Assembly: GCA_002397315.1 (NCBI GenBank)
Contig: DHAE01000023.1
Location: forward strand, 180,419 to 244,418
Origin: Comamonadaceae bacterium UBA4962
Lineage (GTDB): Bacteria; Pseudomonadota; Gammaproteobacteria; Burkholderiales; Burkholderiaceae_C
Length of the DNA: 64,000 nt
Direction of reading: 5' to 3'
The notes under the pieces were generated by a model that was not told where the DNA came from, searched no databases, and saw only the letters and a program-made list of their open reading frames with translations. The position numbers and the translations under genes are program-made. Below are positions 53,763 to 62,033 of the stretch, piece by piece (within the stretch, counting starts at the first letter, position 1; each line of letters starts with the position of its first letter).

Positions 53763-53801
53763 CTTAGGGCGGGCTTAGAGACGGCTTAGGGGAGGCTTAG
53801 A
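53763..53801. promoter_or_regulatory. four PmrA-box-like repeats upstream of degP
   Basis: CTTAGG, CTTAGA, CTTAGG and CTTAGA begin at 53763, 53774, 53785 and 53796, each 11 bases apart, that is CTTAGR-N5 repeated. PmrA/QseB/BasR-type regulators bind CTTAAG-N5-CTTAAG direct repeats. The site lies 53-91 bases before the degP start and about 170 bases before cas3. Confidence 0.7.
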
Positions 53802-53883
53802 GAAGAAACCGCGGGGCGCGAGACAGGCTGATCTGGGTCAGGGAATTCCCGCAGGATCGCACGACACGGATGACAGCGGCTCG

Positions 53884-53901
53884 GCCATTGCGCACAATGG
53901 C
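53884..53901. promoter_or_regulatory. palindrome upstream of cas3
   Basis: GCCATTG-N4-CAATGGC is a perfect 7-bp inverted repeat 74 bases before the cas3 start. It could be an operator of the cas operon or a small hairpin; nothing more can be said. Confidence 0.35.
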
Positions 53902-53974
53902 GGCAGCAGCGCCGCATCCGGCACACCGGAGCAGAACGGCGCGCAGCAGAGAAAAAGCAGAGAGAGGGAACTCC

Positions 53975-56344
53975 TTGAGCAACGACGACGACACGCCTGC
54001 CGGCAGGCAGCGCCCTGCCCAGGCCGGCCCCACGGCCGCACCCCACGCGTCATCCGATACCTCGTCGGCCGCCTCCCCGCGCTTCTACGCGCACTCCGTC
54101 CCGAAGCAGCCCGAAAGCCGCTGGCAGACGCTTCCCGACCACCTGCATGCCGTGGGGCGCATGGCCGGCGAATCCGCCGCGGTGTTCAATGCGCAAGCGC
54201 TGGGCCAGGTGATCGGGTGGCTGCACGATCTCGGCAAGTACACCCAGCCCTTCCAGGAGCGGCTGCGCGGCAGCCCGCTGCGCGTGGACCATTCCACGTG
54301 GGGGGCGCGCATCGCGCAACAGCGGCTGGGCGTGGTGGGCCATCTGCTGGCCTACGGTATCGCGGGCCACCACGCGGGGCTGGCCAATGGGCAGGGCGAG
54401 GGGGAACGCACATCCCTGGCGGAACGGTTTCTGTCAGACCTGCACGCGCTGCACCCGGATTGGCAAAAGGACATCGACCTGCCTTCCCGGCTGGTTACGC
54501 CTGCGGGCTTCCAGCCGTACAGCCAGGACCGCAAACAGGCTGCCGACCGGCATCCGTTCCAACTGGCCTTCCTGGTCCGCATGCTGTTCTCGTGCCTGGT
54601 GGATGCCGACTTCCTCGACACCGAGCGCTTCTACCTGCAGGCCGAAGGCCGCACCGAACACCGTTCGGCCGGCGGAACCCCTCCCTCGCTGGCCGCACTG
54701 CGCGATCAGCTCGATGGCTACATGGCGCGGCTCACCGCCGGGAGCGATCCCGGCAGCGACGTGAACCGCCTGCGGGCCGACATCCTGCGCCAGGTACGCC
54801 AGCGTGCCGAACTGGCTCCCGGCCTGTTCTCGCTCACGGTACCCACGGGCGGCGGCAAGACGCTGGCCTCGCTCGCCTTCGCGCTGGACCACGCCATCCG
54901 CCACGGGCTGCGGCGCGTGATCTTCGTGATCCCGTTCACCAGCATCGTCGAGCAGAACGCCGCCGTCTTCCGCAGAGCACTCGGCCCCCTCGGCGACGCC
55001 GCCGTGCTGGAGCACCACAGCGCCTTCATCGAGCGCCAGCCGCCCCGGGACGATCCGGAAAAATACCAGTCGGTCCAGAAGCTGCGCCTGGCCATGGAGA
55101 ACTGGGACGCACCCATCGTCGTCACCACGGCCGTGCAGTTCTTCGAGAGCCTCTTCGCCGCGCGGCCCTCGCAGTGCCGCAAGCTGCACCACATCGCCGG
55201 CAGCGTCGTCGTGCTGGACGAGGCGCAGACCATGCCGCTCAAGCTGCTCAAGCCCTGCGTCGCCGCCATCGACGAACTGGCGCGCAACTACCGCGCGAGC
55301 GTCGTGCTCTGCACCGCCACGCAGCCCGCGCTGGAGGCACCCGCCTTCGAGGGCGGCCTGACCGGCGTGCGCGAACTGGCCCCCGAGCCCACGCTGCTCT
55401 TCCAGCAGCTCGAGCGGGTGCGCGTACGCCACCTCGGCACGCTGGACGACGCCGCGCTGGCCGGCCACCTGCGGGAGCGCGAGCAGGTGCTGTGCATCGT
55501 CAACAACCGCCGCCACGCGCGGGCCGTGTATGAAGCCATGGCCGACATGCCCGGCGCGCGGCACCTCACCACGCTGATGTGCGCGAAACACCGCAGCGAA
55601 GTACTGGCCGAGGTGCGGCAGCTACTCAAGGCGGGCCAGCCCTGCCGCGTCGTCAGCACCAGCCTGATCGAAGCGGGCGTGGACGTGGATTTCCCGACCG
55701 TTCTGCGTGCCGAGGCGGGCCTGGACTCCATCGCCCAGGCCGCAGGCCGCTGCAACCGCGAAGGCCGCAGAAGCCGCGATGCCAGCGAACTGCTGGTGTT
55801 CGCGAATGCCAACGAAGACTGGGCCCCGCCGCCGGAGCTGACGCAATACGCCCAGGCCGCGCGCGAGGTGCTGCGCCAGTGCGGGGGCAGCCCGCTCGCG
55901 CCCGAAGCCATCGCCCGCTATTTCGCGCTGCTCTACTGGCAGAAGGGCGGCAAGGAACTCGACGTGCCCGACCTCATGGGCCTGCTCAAGGCCAGCCGCC
56001 CGGACAGCCTGCCGATGGAAACCCTGGCGACGAAGTTCCGCATGATCGACAGCGTGCAGATGCCGGTGATCGTGCCGTACGACGACGAGGCCCGGAAAGC
56101 GCTGAATGCTCTGAAGTTCGCGGAAGGCAGCGTGGGCGTGGCGCGCAAGTTGCAGCCGTATGTGGTGCAACTGCCGAAGCAGGGGTTCGATGCGCTCCAC
56201 CAGGCCGGGGCCGTCGCGCCGGTGGAGCCGGCCAAGTGGGGAGAGCAGTTCATGGTGCTGGTGCATCCCGACCTCTACGACGACAGATTCGGTCTGCATT
56301 GGGACGACCCCACATTCATTCGCAGCGAACGCCTGACTTGGTAA
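53975..56344 (+). CDS. cas3: CRISPR-associated helicase/nuclease Cas3 (type I-C)
   Basis: A 789-residue Cas3 when read from TTG 53975, which has a GAGAGAGGGAA ribosome site; the frame continues upstream as basic low-complexity sequence. The HD nuclease domain has FYAHSVP, WLHDLGKYTQPFQERL (His84, Asp85), VDHSTWG and IAGHHAGL. The SF2 helicase domain has Walker A TVPTGGGKTLASLAF near residue 290, DExx box VVLDEAQTMPL near 415, motif III LCTATQPAL and motif VI QAAGRCNREGR near 588. Cas3 is recruited by target-bound Cascade and shreds the DNA. It is the first gene of the operon, and all motifs look intact. Confidence 0.95.
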   Translation: MSNDDDTPAGRQRPAQAGPTAAPHASSDTSSAASPRFYAHSVPKQPESRWQTLPDHLHAVGRMAGESAAVFNAQALGQVIGWLHDLGKYTQPFQERLRGSPLRVDHSTWGARIAQQRLGVVGHLLAYGIAGHHAGLANGQGEGERTSLAERFLSDLHALHPDWQKDIDLPSRLVTPAGFQPYSQDRKQAADRHPFQLAFLVRMLFSCLVDADFLDTERFYLQAEGRTEHRSAGGTPPSLAALRDQLDGYMARLTAGSDPGSDVNRLRADILRQVRQRAELAPGLFSLTVPTGGGKTLASLAFALDHAIRHGLRRVIFVIPFTSIVEQNAAVFRRALGPLGDAAVLEHHSAFIERQPPRDDPEKYQSVQKLRLAMENWDAPIVVTTAVQFFESLFAARPSQCRKLHHIAGSVVVLDEAQTMPLKLLKPCVAAIDELARNYRASVVLCTATQPALEAPAFEGGLTGVRELAPEPTLLFQQLERVRVRHLGTLDDAALAGHLREREQVLCIVNNRRHARAVYEAMADMPGARHLTTLMCAKHRSEVLAEVRQLLKAGQPCRVVSTSLIEAGVDVDFPTVLRAEAGLDSIAQAAGRCNREGRRSRDASELLVFANANEDWAPPPELTQYAQAAREVLRQCGGSPLAPEAIARYFALLYWQKGGKELDVPDLMGLLKASRPDSLPMETLATKFRMIDSVQMPVIVPYDDEARKALNALKFAEGSVGVARKLQPYVVQLPKQGFDALHQAGAVAPVEPAKWGEQFMVLVHPDLYDDRFGLHWDDPTFIRSERLTW

Positions 56345-56396
56345 GACTGCCGTGGGGTCGACGAGCGAACACCGCAACGCAATACAGGGAGGGGCC

Positions 56397-57071
56397 ATGG
56401 CCTACGGAGTGAGATTGAGGATCTGGGGTGAGCGCGCCTGCTTCACGCGCCCCGAAATGAAAGTCGAACGGGTCTCTTACGACGCGCTGACGCCTTCCGC
56501 CGCGCGCGGCATCCTCGAAGCGATCCACTGGAAGCCGGCGATCCGCTGGACCATCGACCGCATCCACGTGCTCAAACCCATCCGGTTCGAGTCCCTCCGG
56601 CGCAACGAAGTGGGCGGCAAGCTGTCCCCCGCCAGCGTGACCAAGGCCATGAAGGCCGGCACGCCCGACGGCTTGGCAACGTATGTCGATGAAGACCGAC
56701 AGCAACGCGCGGCGACCATCCTGCGCGACGTGGCCTATGTGATCGAAGCGCACTTCGATCTGACGCCGAAGGCCGGGCCCGACGACTCGGTCGGCAAGCA
56801 CCTGGACATCTTCAACCGCCGCGCGCGCAAGGGGCAGTGCTTCCAGCAGCCCTGCATGGGCGTGCGCGAGTTTCCGGCCAGCTTCGAGTTGCTGGAGGAT
56901 GGCGCCCCCACGCCCGCCGCCCATGAAAGCCTCATGGAGCCGCGCGACCTGGGCTGGACGCTGCACGATATCGATTTCGACCACGGCATGGTGCCCCGGT
57001 TCTTCCGGGCGCAGATGGTGGGTGGCGTGATCGAGGTGCCGCCCTGGCAGAGCGAAGGGGTGAAGTCATGA
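56397..57071 (+). CDS. cas5: Cas5c (Cas5d), crRNA-processing nuclease of type I-C
   Basis: A 224-residue Cas5d-type protein. In type I-C, which lacks Cas6, Cas5 itself cleaves pre-crRNA in the repeat. The start MAYGVRLRIWGERACFTRPE and VERVSYDALTPSAARGILEA (the Tyr and neighbouring residues take part in catalysis in this family), the active-site Lys/His region IHWKPAIRW and IRRNE-like FESLRRNEVG, and QPCMGVREFPASFEL near the C terminus are all typical. A GGGAGGGG ribosome site precedes ATG 56397. Its stop overlaps cas8c as ATGA. Confidence 0.94.
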   Translation: MAYGVRLRIWGERACFTRPEMKVERVSYDALTPSAARGILEAIHWKPAIRWTIDRIHVLKPIRFESLRRNEVGGKLSPASVTKAMKAGTPDGLATYVDEDRQQRAATILRDVAYVIEAHFDLTPKAGPDDSVGKHLDIFNRRARKGQCFQQPCMGVREFPASFELLEDGAPTPAAHESLMEPRDLGWTLHDIDFDHGMVPRFFRAQMVGGVIEVPPWQSEGVKS

Positions 57072-58912
57072 TCCTGCAGGCCCTGGCCACCTACTACAGC
57101 AGGCTCCAAGCCACTGGCGAGAGCGAGATTGCGCAGCCAGGGTACTCGCAGGAGAACATTTCTTACGAAATCGTTCTGGCACCGGATGGCTCGGTGGTGG
57201 CTGTGAATGACATCAGGAACACGGCAGGGAAAAAGCCACGTCCCAGAGTTGTCGCTGTACCCGCGTCCTTCAAACGCCCAGGCATCGGCTCAAAGTCTTT
57301 TTTTCTTTGGGACAAAAGCAGTTATGTGCTGGGTTTTGGAGAAGCAAAGGCTGTGCAGGACCATGCGGCGTTCAGGGAACTTCACCTTTCCGCCATGCCC
57401 AACCTGGGTGATCCAGCGCTCATCGCACTTCAATCATTCATCAAGGCATGGCAACCCGAATCCCTGCCATCACACGCCCTTTTTGCTCCCCATGCCGAGG
57501 GACTGGTGGGCGCGAATATTGTTTTTCGACTGGACGGAGAGTTGCGCTTCATGCATCAGCGCCCGGCTGCGGAAGAAGCGCGCGAAAGGATATTCGGTGA
57601 TGCGGGCAAGGCAGGCGCATCGGCTGAGTGTCTGGTGACAGGCAAGCCGTCAAGGATTGCCACCGTGCATCCTGCCATTAAAGGTGTCAGTGGCGCGCAA
57701 AGCTCGGGCGCATCTATCGTTTCATTCAATCAGGATGCCTTCAAGTCCTACGGCAAGGAGCAGGGAGAGAACGCCCCTATCTCGGAGCAAGCCGCGTTCG
57801 CCTACACCACTGTGCTCAACCACTTGCTGCGGCGCAGTGAGCACAACCGTCAATGCATCCAGATCGGCGATGCCAGCGTAGTTTTCTGGGCTGAAGCCGA
57901 CGATATCCAAGAAGCCCAAGCCGCCGAGTGGACGTTTGAATCGTTGCTCAATACGCCCCCGGATGATTCGCAGGAGGCCGCTCGCGTGCGCAAGGTGCTC
58001 GAACATGTCGAAAAAGGCCGTCCACTGAGTGATCTGGACCCAAAACTCCAAGACGGTACACGCATGTTCATTCTCGGGCTGGCGTCCAACATATCGCGCA
58101 TTTCCATCCGCTTCTGGGAGACAGGCACGCTGGGTGTTTTCGCCCACCGGCTGGCGCAGCACGCGAATGACTTCCGCCTGGAGCCCGTGCCCTGGAAAAC
58201 CGCGCCCGCCGCGCGCCGCGTCGTCCTCGCAACGGTCCCCAACCGCGAGGGCGCCATGCCCAAGATGGACGACGCCTTCAACAACCTGGTGGGCGAGTTC
58301 ATGCGTTCCGTGCTGAGCGGCCGGCCCTACCCGCGCAGCCTGCTGGCCAACACCCTCATGCGCATCCGGACCGACGGCAATCTCTCGGGCCTGCGCGCGG
58401 CGATCTGCAAAGGCATCCTGGCGCGGGAGCGGCGGCTGGGCATCAACGTTCACATCCACAAGGAGGAGGTTCCCGTGAGTCTCGACAAGCAATCCACCAA
58501 CCCGGGCTACCGGCTGGGCCGCCTGTTCGCCGTGCTGGAGGCCGTGCAGCGCAGTGCGCTGGGCGGCCAGGTCAACGCCACCATCCGCGACCGCTATTAC
58601 GGCGCCGCATCGGCCACGCCCGCGTCCGTGTTCCCCGTGCTGCTGCGCAACACGCAGAACCACCTGGGCAAGCTGCGCAAGGAGAAGCCGGGCCTCGCCG
58701 TCAACCTGGAAAAAGACATCCGCGAGATCGTCGACGGCCTGCCGGAGCACTTCGCCCGCAGCCTGCGCATCGAAGACCAGGGCCGCTTCGCCATCGGCTA
58801 CTACCACCAGTCGCAGACCCGGTTCGTGAAAGGCGAGGACAGCGCCGCGCAAGACGCCGGCGACCACCACACCGATTCCAACGCAGACACCACCGAGGGA
58901 GCCCCCGCATGA
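57068..58912 (+). CDS. cas8c: Cas8c (Csd1), large subunit of the type I-C Cascade
   Basis: A 614-residue Csd1 protein, which recognises the PAM and opens the target in type I-C Cascade; its gene usually also yields a small Cas11 subunit from an internal start. The beginning MILQALATYYSRLQATGE, the central NHLLRRSEHNRQCIQIGDAS and VVFWAEAD, LGLASNISRISIRFWETG, and the C-terminal YRLGRLFAVLEAVQRSALGG are family-typical. Bases 57070 to about 58140 are distinctly less GC-rich (45% in one 60-base line counted) than the rest (73% in another), pointing to a mosaic gene. GTG or ATG codons near 58480, after AAGGAGGAGG, could start Cas11. Confidence 0.93.
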   Translation: MILQALATYYSRLQATGESEIAQPGYSQENISYEIVLAPDGSVVAVNDIRNTAGKKPRPRVVAVPASFKRPGIGSKSFFLWDKSSYVLGFGEAKAVQDHAAFRELHLSAMPNLGDPALIALQSFIKAWQPESLPSHALFAPHAEGLVGANIVFRLDGELRFMHQRPAAEEARERIFGDAGKAGASAECLVTGKPSRIATVHPAIKGVSGAQSSGASIVSFNQDAFKSYGKEQGENAPISEQAAFAYTTVLNHLLRRSEHNRQCIQIGDASVVFWAEADDIQEAQAAEWTFESLLNTPPDDSQEAARVRKVLEHVEKGRPLSDLDPKLQDGTRMFILGLASNISRISIRFWETGTLGVFAHRLAQHANDFRLEPVPWKTAPAARRVVLATVPNREGAMPKMDDAFNNLVGEFMRSVLSGRPYPRSLLANTLMRIRTDGNLSGLRAAICKGILARERRLGINVHIHKEEVPVSLDKQSTNPGYRLGRLFAVLEAVQRSALGGQVNATIRDRYYGAASATPASVFPVLLRNTQNHLGKLRKEKPGLAVNLEKDIREIVDGLPEHFARSLRIEDQGRFAIGYYHQSQTRFVKGEDSAAQDAGDHHTDSNADTTEGAPA

Positions 58913-59805
58913 CCGCCATCGCCCACCGCTACGAGTTCGTCTACCTGTTCGACATCACCAACGGCAACCCCAACGGCGACCCGGACGCCGGCAACCTGCC
59001 GCGCCTGGACCCGGAAACCAACCGCGGGCTGGTGACCGACGTGTGCCTCAAGCGCAAGATCCGCAACTTCGTGGGCCTGGACAAGGGCGAAACGCCCGGC
59101 CATGCGATCTACATGCAGGAAAAGGCCGTCCTGAACCAGCAGCACCAGAAGGCCTGGGAGGCGCTCGGCATTCCGCCCGATGCCAAGGAGCAGTTCAAGA
59201 AACTGCCCAAGGACGAGGCCAAGGCGCGCGAGATCACGGCCTGGATGTGCGCGAACTTCTTCGACGTGCGCACCTTCGGCGCCGTGATGACGACGGGCGT
59301 CAACGCCGGCCAGGTGCGCGGCCCCGTGCAGATGGCCTTCGCCACCTCCATCGACCCGGTCGTGCCGCTGGAGATCTCGATCACCCGCATGGCCGTCACC
59401 ACCGAGAAAGAGGCCGAGGCCCAGAGCGGAGACAACCGCACCATGGGCCGCAAGCACATCATCCCTTACGGCCTCTACCGCGCGCACGGGTTCGTCTCCG
59501 CCAAGCTGGCCGAGCGCACGGGCTTCTCGCAGGCCGATCTGGACCTGTTCTGGAACGCGCTCATCAACATGTTCGAGCACGACCGCTCCGCCGCGCGGGG
59601 CGAGATGGCGGCGCGCAAGCTCATCGTCTTCGAACACGAGAGTGCCATGGGCAACGCGCCGGCACACGTGCTGTTCGATGCGGTGACGGTCGAACGCTCG
59701 CAGCCCGAAGCGGAGGCCGCCGCGCCCCGCCGGTTCGCGGATTACCGCGTCGCCATCGACCGCGCCGCCATTCCCGCGGGCGTGACGGTGCACGAGCGGC
59801 TCTGA
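58909..59805 (+). CDS. cas7: Cas7c (Csd2), backbone subunit of the type I-C Cascade
   Basis: A 298-residue Cas7-family RAMP protein that polymerises along the crRNA. It begins YEFVYLFDITNGNPNGDPDA, the invariant start of Csd2, and continues with LVTDVCLKRKIRNFV, FFDVRTFGAVMTTGVNAGQV and RGPVQMAFATSIDPV. Near the end it has ARKLIVFEHESAMGNAPAHV. Overlaps cas8c by ATGA, so interference subunits are made from one coupled message. No damage is visible. Confidence 0.95.
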   Translation: MTAIAHRYEFVYLFDITNGNPNGDPDAGNLPRLDPETNRGLVTDVCLKRKIRNFVGLDKGETPGHAIYMQEKAVLNQQHQKAWEALGIPPDAKEQFKKLPKDEAKAREITAWMCANFFDVRTFGAVMTTGVNAGQVRGPVQMAFATSIDPVVPLEISITRMAVTTEKEAEAQSGDNRTMGRKHIIPYGLYRAHGFVSAKLAERTGFSQADLDLFWNALINMFEHDRSAARGEMAARKLIVFEHESAMGNAPAHVLFDAVTVERSQPEAEAAAPRRFADYRVAIDRAAIPAGVTVHERL

Positions 59806-59842
59806 CCGCCACCGGGAACCGAAGGCACCCCGGGAGGCCGGC

Positions 59843-60619
59843 ATGGAAGACGACGACGACACCCTGCCCCTCTCCGCCCTGCAGCACTACCTCTACTGCC
59901 CGCGCCAGTGCGCCCTCATCCACGTGGAGCAGCAATGGGCCGAGAGCCGCCACACGGCCGAGGGCCGGCTGCTGCACGAGCGGGCGGACCAGCCGCGCGG
60001 CGAGCGCCGCCGCGGCGTGCGCACGGTGACGGCCATGCCGCTGGCGCATCCCGCGCTGCGCATCTCCGGCATCGCGGACGTGGTGGAATTCCATGAGGTG
60101 CCCGGCGGCGAACAGGAGCAGGCCGTGCCCGTCGAATACAAGCGCGGCCGGCCCAAGGCGCACCGCGCCGACGAGGTGCAGTTGTGCGCGCAGGCGCTGT
60201 GCCTGGAGGCGATGCTGGAGCAGACCGTGCCGGCGGGCGCCCTCTTCTACGGTGCCACGCGCCGCCGCAAGGACGTGCCGTTCGACAGCGAACTGCGCCG
60301 CCTCACGCGCGACACGATCGACGCCACGCGCGCCATGCTGGGCAGCGGCACCACGCCCAGCGCGACTTACGAGGCCCGGCGCTGCGATGCCTGCTCGCTG
60401 ATCGACCTCTGCCAGCCGCGCCTGCTCGTGCGGGGTACGGGCGTGAACGCCTGGCTGGCGAGGCAGCTGGCATCGTCCCCGGCAGCCGCAGCAGCGGCCG
60501 CAGCAGCGGCCGCAGCAGCGGCCGCGCAGGGTTCGGACACCGAGGAGGGCCCTGCCCCACCAGCGCGCCGTGCTGGGCCGCGCGCTGCGCGACCATGGCG
60601 GCAAACTGCCGGCCGGTGA
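59843..60619 (+). CDS. cas4: Cas4 with an abnormal poly-Ala C terminus
   Basis: Cas4 trims new spacers and selects the PAM. Residues 1-210 look normal: iron-sulfur Cys19 and Cys23 (LYCPRQC), RecB-type nuclease residues Asp79 (GIADVVE), Glu98 and Lys100 (VEYKRG), and Cys181, Cys184, Cys190 (RRCDACSLIDLC). After AWLARQLA, where the family usually stops, the frame enters a 12-bp tandem repeat that encodes about 16 Ala and then runs out of frame over the cas1 coding region to TGA at 60617-60619. The tail is thus an artefact of the deletion that also removed the cas1 start. Catalytic residues are all present. Confidence 0.88.
   Translation: MEDDDDTLPLSALQHYLYCPRQCALIHVEQQWAESRHTAEGRLLHERADQPRGERRRGVRTVTAMPLAHPALRISGIADVVEFHEVPGGEQEQAVPVEYKRGRPKAHRADEVQLCAQALCLEAMLEQTVPAGALFYGATRRRKDVPFDSELRRLTRDTIDATRAMLGSGTTPSATYEARRCDACSLIDLCQPRLLVRGTGVNAWLARQLASSPAAAAAAAAAAAAAAAQGSDTEEGPAPPARRAGPRAARPWRQTAGR
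60485..60527. repeat. 12-bp tandem repeat at the cas4/cas1 junction
   Basis: Three perfect GCCGCAGCAGCG units (60485-60520) plus a partial fourth. The tract lies exactly where the cas4 end and the first third of cas1 are missing, so it may be the scar or the cause of the deletion. It encodes Ala in the cas4 frame. Confidence 0.9.
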
Positions 60620-61247
60620 CGAGAAGGCGCTGTCGCACGCCCATCTGCGCATCGCACGCATCGCGGACCGGCTGGCCACCGAGGCCTCCGTGGACCTGCT
60701 GCGCGGCAGCGAGGGCGAGGCCGCGCAGGCGTATTTCGGGGTGTTCGACCACCTGATCCGCGTGCCCGATGCGGCCCTGCGTTTCCAGGGCCGCAGCCGC
60801 CGCCCGCCGCTGGACGCCGTCAACGCACTGCTGTCGTTCCTCTACACGCTGGTCACCCACGACTGCCACTCGGCCCTGGAGAGCGTGGGCCTCGATCCGG
60901 CCGTGGGGTTTCTGCACCGCGACCGCCCGGGGCGCCCCAGCCTCGCACTGGATCTTCTGGAAGAATTCCGGCCGCTGATGGCTGACCGGCTGGCCCTGTC
61001 GCTCATCAACCTGCGGCAGATCGGCGAACGCGATTTCCAGACCATGGACAACGGCGCCGTGCTGCTGCGAGAGGAGTCCCGCAAGACGGTGCTCACCGCG
61101 TACCAGGAGCGCAAGCGCGAAGACCTGCGCCATGCCTTCCTGGAAGAAAAGGCGCCCATCGGTCTGTTTCCTTTCATCCAGGCCCAGCTCCTCGCCCGGC
61201 ACCTGCGAGGTGACCTGGATGCCTATCCGCCCTTCCTGTGGAAGTGA
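60570..61247 (+). pseudogene. cas1: Cas1 integrase, N-terminal domain missing
   Basis: The frame encodes only the C-terminal about 225 residues of Cas1 (type I-C Cas1 is about 340). Similarity begins at QRAVLGRALRDHGG; the whole N-terminal beta-domain, which forms the dimer and binds the spacer, is absent. The metal-binding residues of the helical domain remain: Glu in LRGSEGEAAQAYF, His in VGFLHRDRPGRPSLALDLLE and the following acidic residues. GTG 60570 could start translation but lacks a clear ribosome site. The frame differs from that of cas4, so there is no fusion protein. Spacer integration is expected to be lost. Confidence 0.85.
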
Positions 61248-61302
61248 TGCAATGCATGCAACGGGACGGAATGGGAGCGGTATGAGGAAGTTCATGGCTT
61301 TG

Positions 61303-61326
61303 TCCATGTCCATGTCCATGTCCGTG
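61303..61326. repeat. hexanucleotide repeat TCCATG in the cas1-cas2 gap
   Basis: Three TCCATG units followed by TCCGTG lie in a 153-base gap between cas1 and cas2. In most type I-C loci these genes are almost adjacent, so the gap itself is unusual. Confidence 0.8.
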
Positions 61327-61400
61327 GCCAACGAAGGGCGTTGCCGTCTCGCCCACCGTGGCGGCACGCGCCTGCCAGGAAGAAAAGGAAGGTCTGCGCC

Positions 61401-61691
61401 ATGATGGTCCTCGTCAGCTACGATGTCCGATCGCAGGACAAGGCCGGCGCCCGGCGCCTGCGGCACGTCGCCAAGGCCTGCCTGGACCACGGGCAGCGCG
61501 TGCAGTTCTCCGTGTTCGAAATCGAAGTGGACGCCGCCCAGTGGACCGCCCTCAAGGCCCGGCTGCTCCAGGCGATCGACCCTGCGCAGGACAGCCTGCG
61601 GTTCTACTACCTGGGCAACGACTGGCAGCGCAAGGTGGAGCACGCAGGGGCCAAGCCGGTGCTGGATTTGAACGGACCGCTGGTGTTGTAG
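61401..61691 (+). CDS. cas2: Cas2
   Basis: A 96-residue ferredoxin-fold protein that bridges Cas1 dimers in the integration complex. It starts MMVLVSYDVRSQDKAGARRL with the conserved Asp after SY, has the basic helix RHVAKACLDHGQRVQFSVFE and LRFYYLGNDWQRKVEH, the last typical of type I-C Cas2. Length and all motifs are normal, so only Cas1 of the adaptation set is broken. ATG 61401 or 61404 can serve as start. The array leader begins after its stop. Confidence 0.95.
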   Translation: MMVLVSYDVRSQDKAGARRLRHVAKACLDHGQRVQFSVFEIEVDAAQWTALKARLLQAIDPAQDSLRFYYLGNDWQRKVEHAGAKPVLDLNGPLVL

Positions 61692-62033
61692 ACGGCGGCT
61701 GCGCCGGCCACCGTCGCTCTCCTGAACTCGGGTGGCAGGAGTCACCGCATGCCGGGCCTTGGCTGCCGGAGGTCATTCCTTCTTTCGTCCTTTTCCCTCT
61801 TCCCATTTCTTCCCTTCTGCTCCGCGCCGTTCTTCTGGCGGACAGCTGCATGCCGCGCGCGAACCGGAAGCGATGGGCTGCGCCTGGGGAGGTTCGCGGC
61901 AATGTAAGTGCTTGATGGACAAGGAGGCGAGCGCGCAAGCGAGCTTCCAAGCGCATCACCACCGTGTGTGCGCTGGCGGGTTCGCGGAAAGTGGGAGGAA
62001 AGAATTGGTGCGGCGCAGGGTTATAAAGAGGCG
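61692..62033 (+). promoter_or_regulatory. CRISPR leader
   Basis: The 342 bases between cas2 and the first repeat contain no gene. A pyrimidine-rich block lies around 61770-61825, and the part next to the array is purine/AT-richer (GGAGGAAAGAATTGG) with a TATAAA at 62022-62027 just before the first repeat. Its place after cas2 and the perfect first repeats mark the array orientation as plus. Confidence 0.75.

Noticed and set aside
60475..60619. Poly-Ala tail of Cas4 as a real domain
   Set aside because: It is encoded by the 12-bp repeat and an out-of-frame stretch over cas1, so it is best seen as a deletion by-product.
59843..61247. A Cas4-Cas1 fusion protein as in some other subtypes
   Set aside because: The two parts are in different frames, and the Cas1 N-terminal domain is absent.
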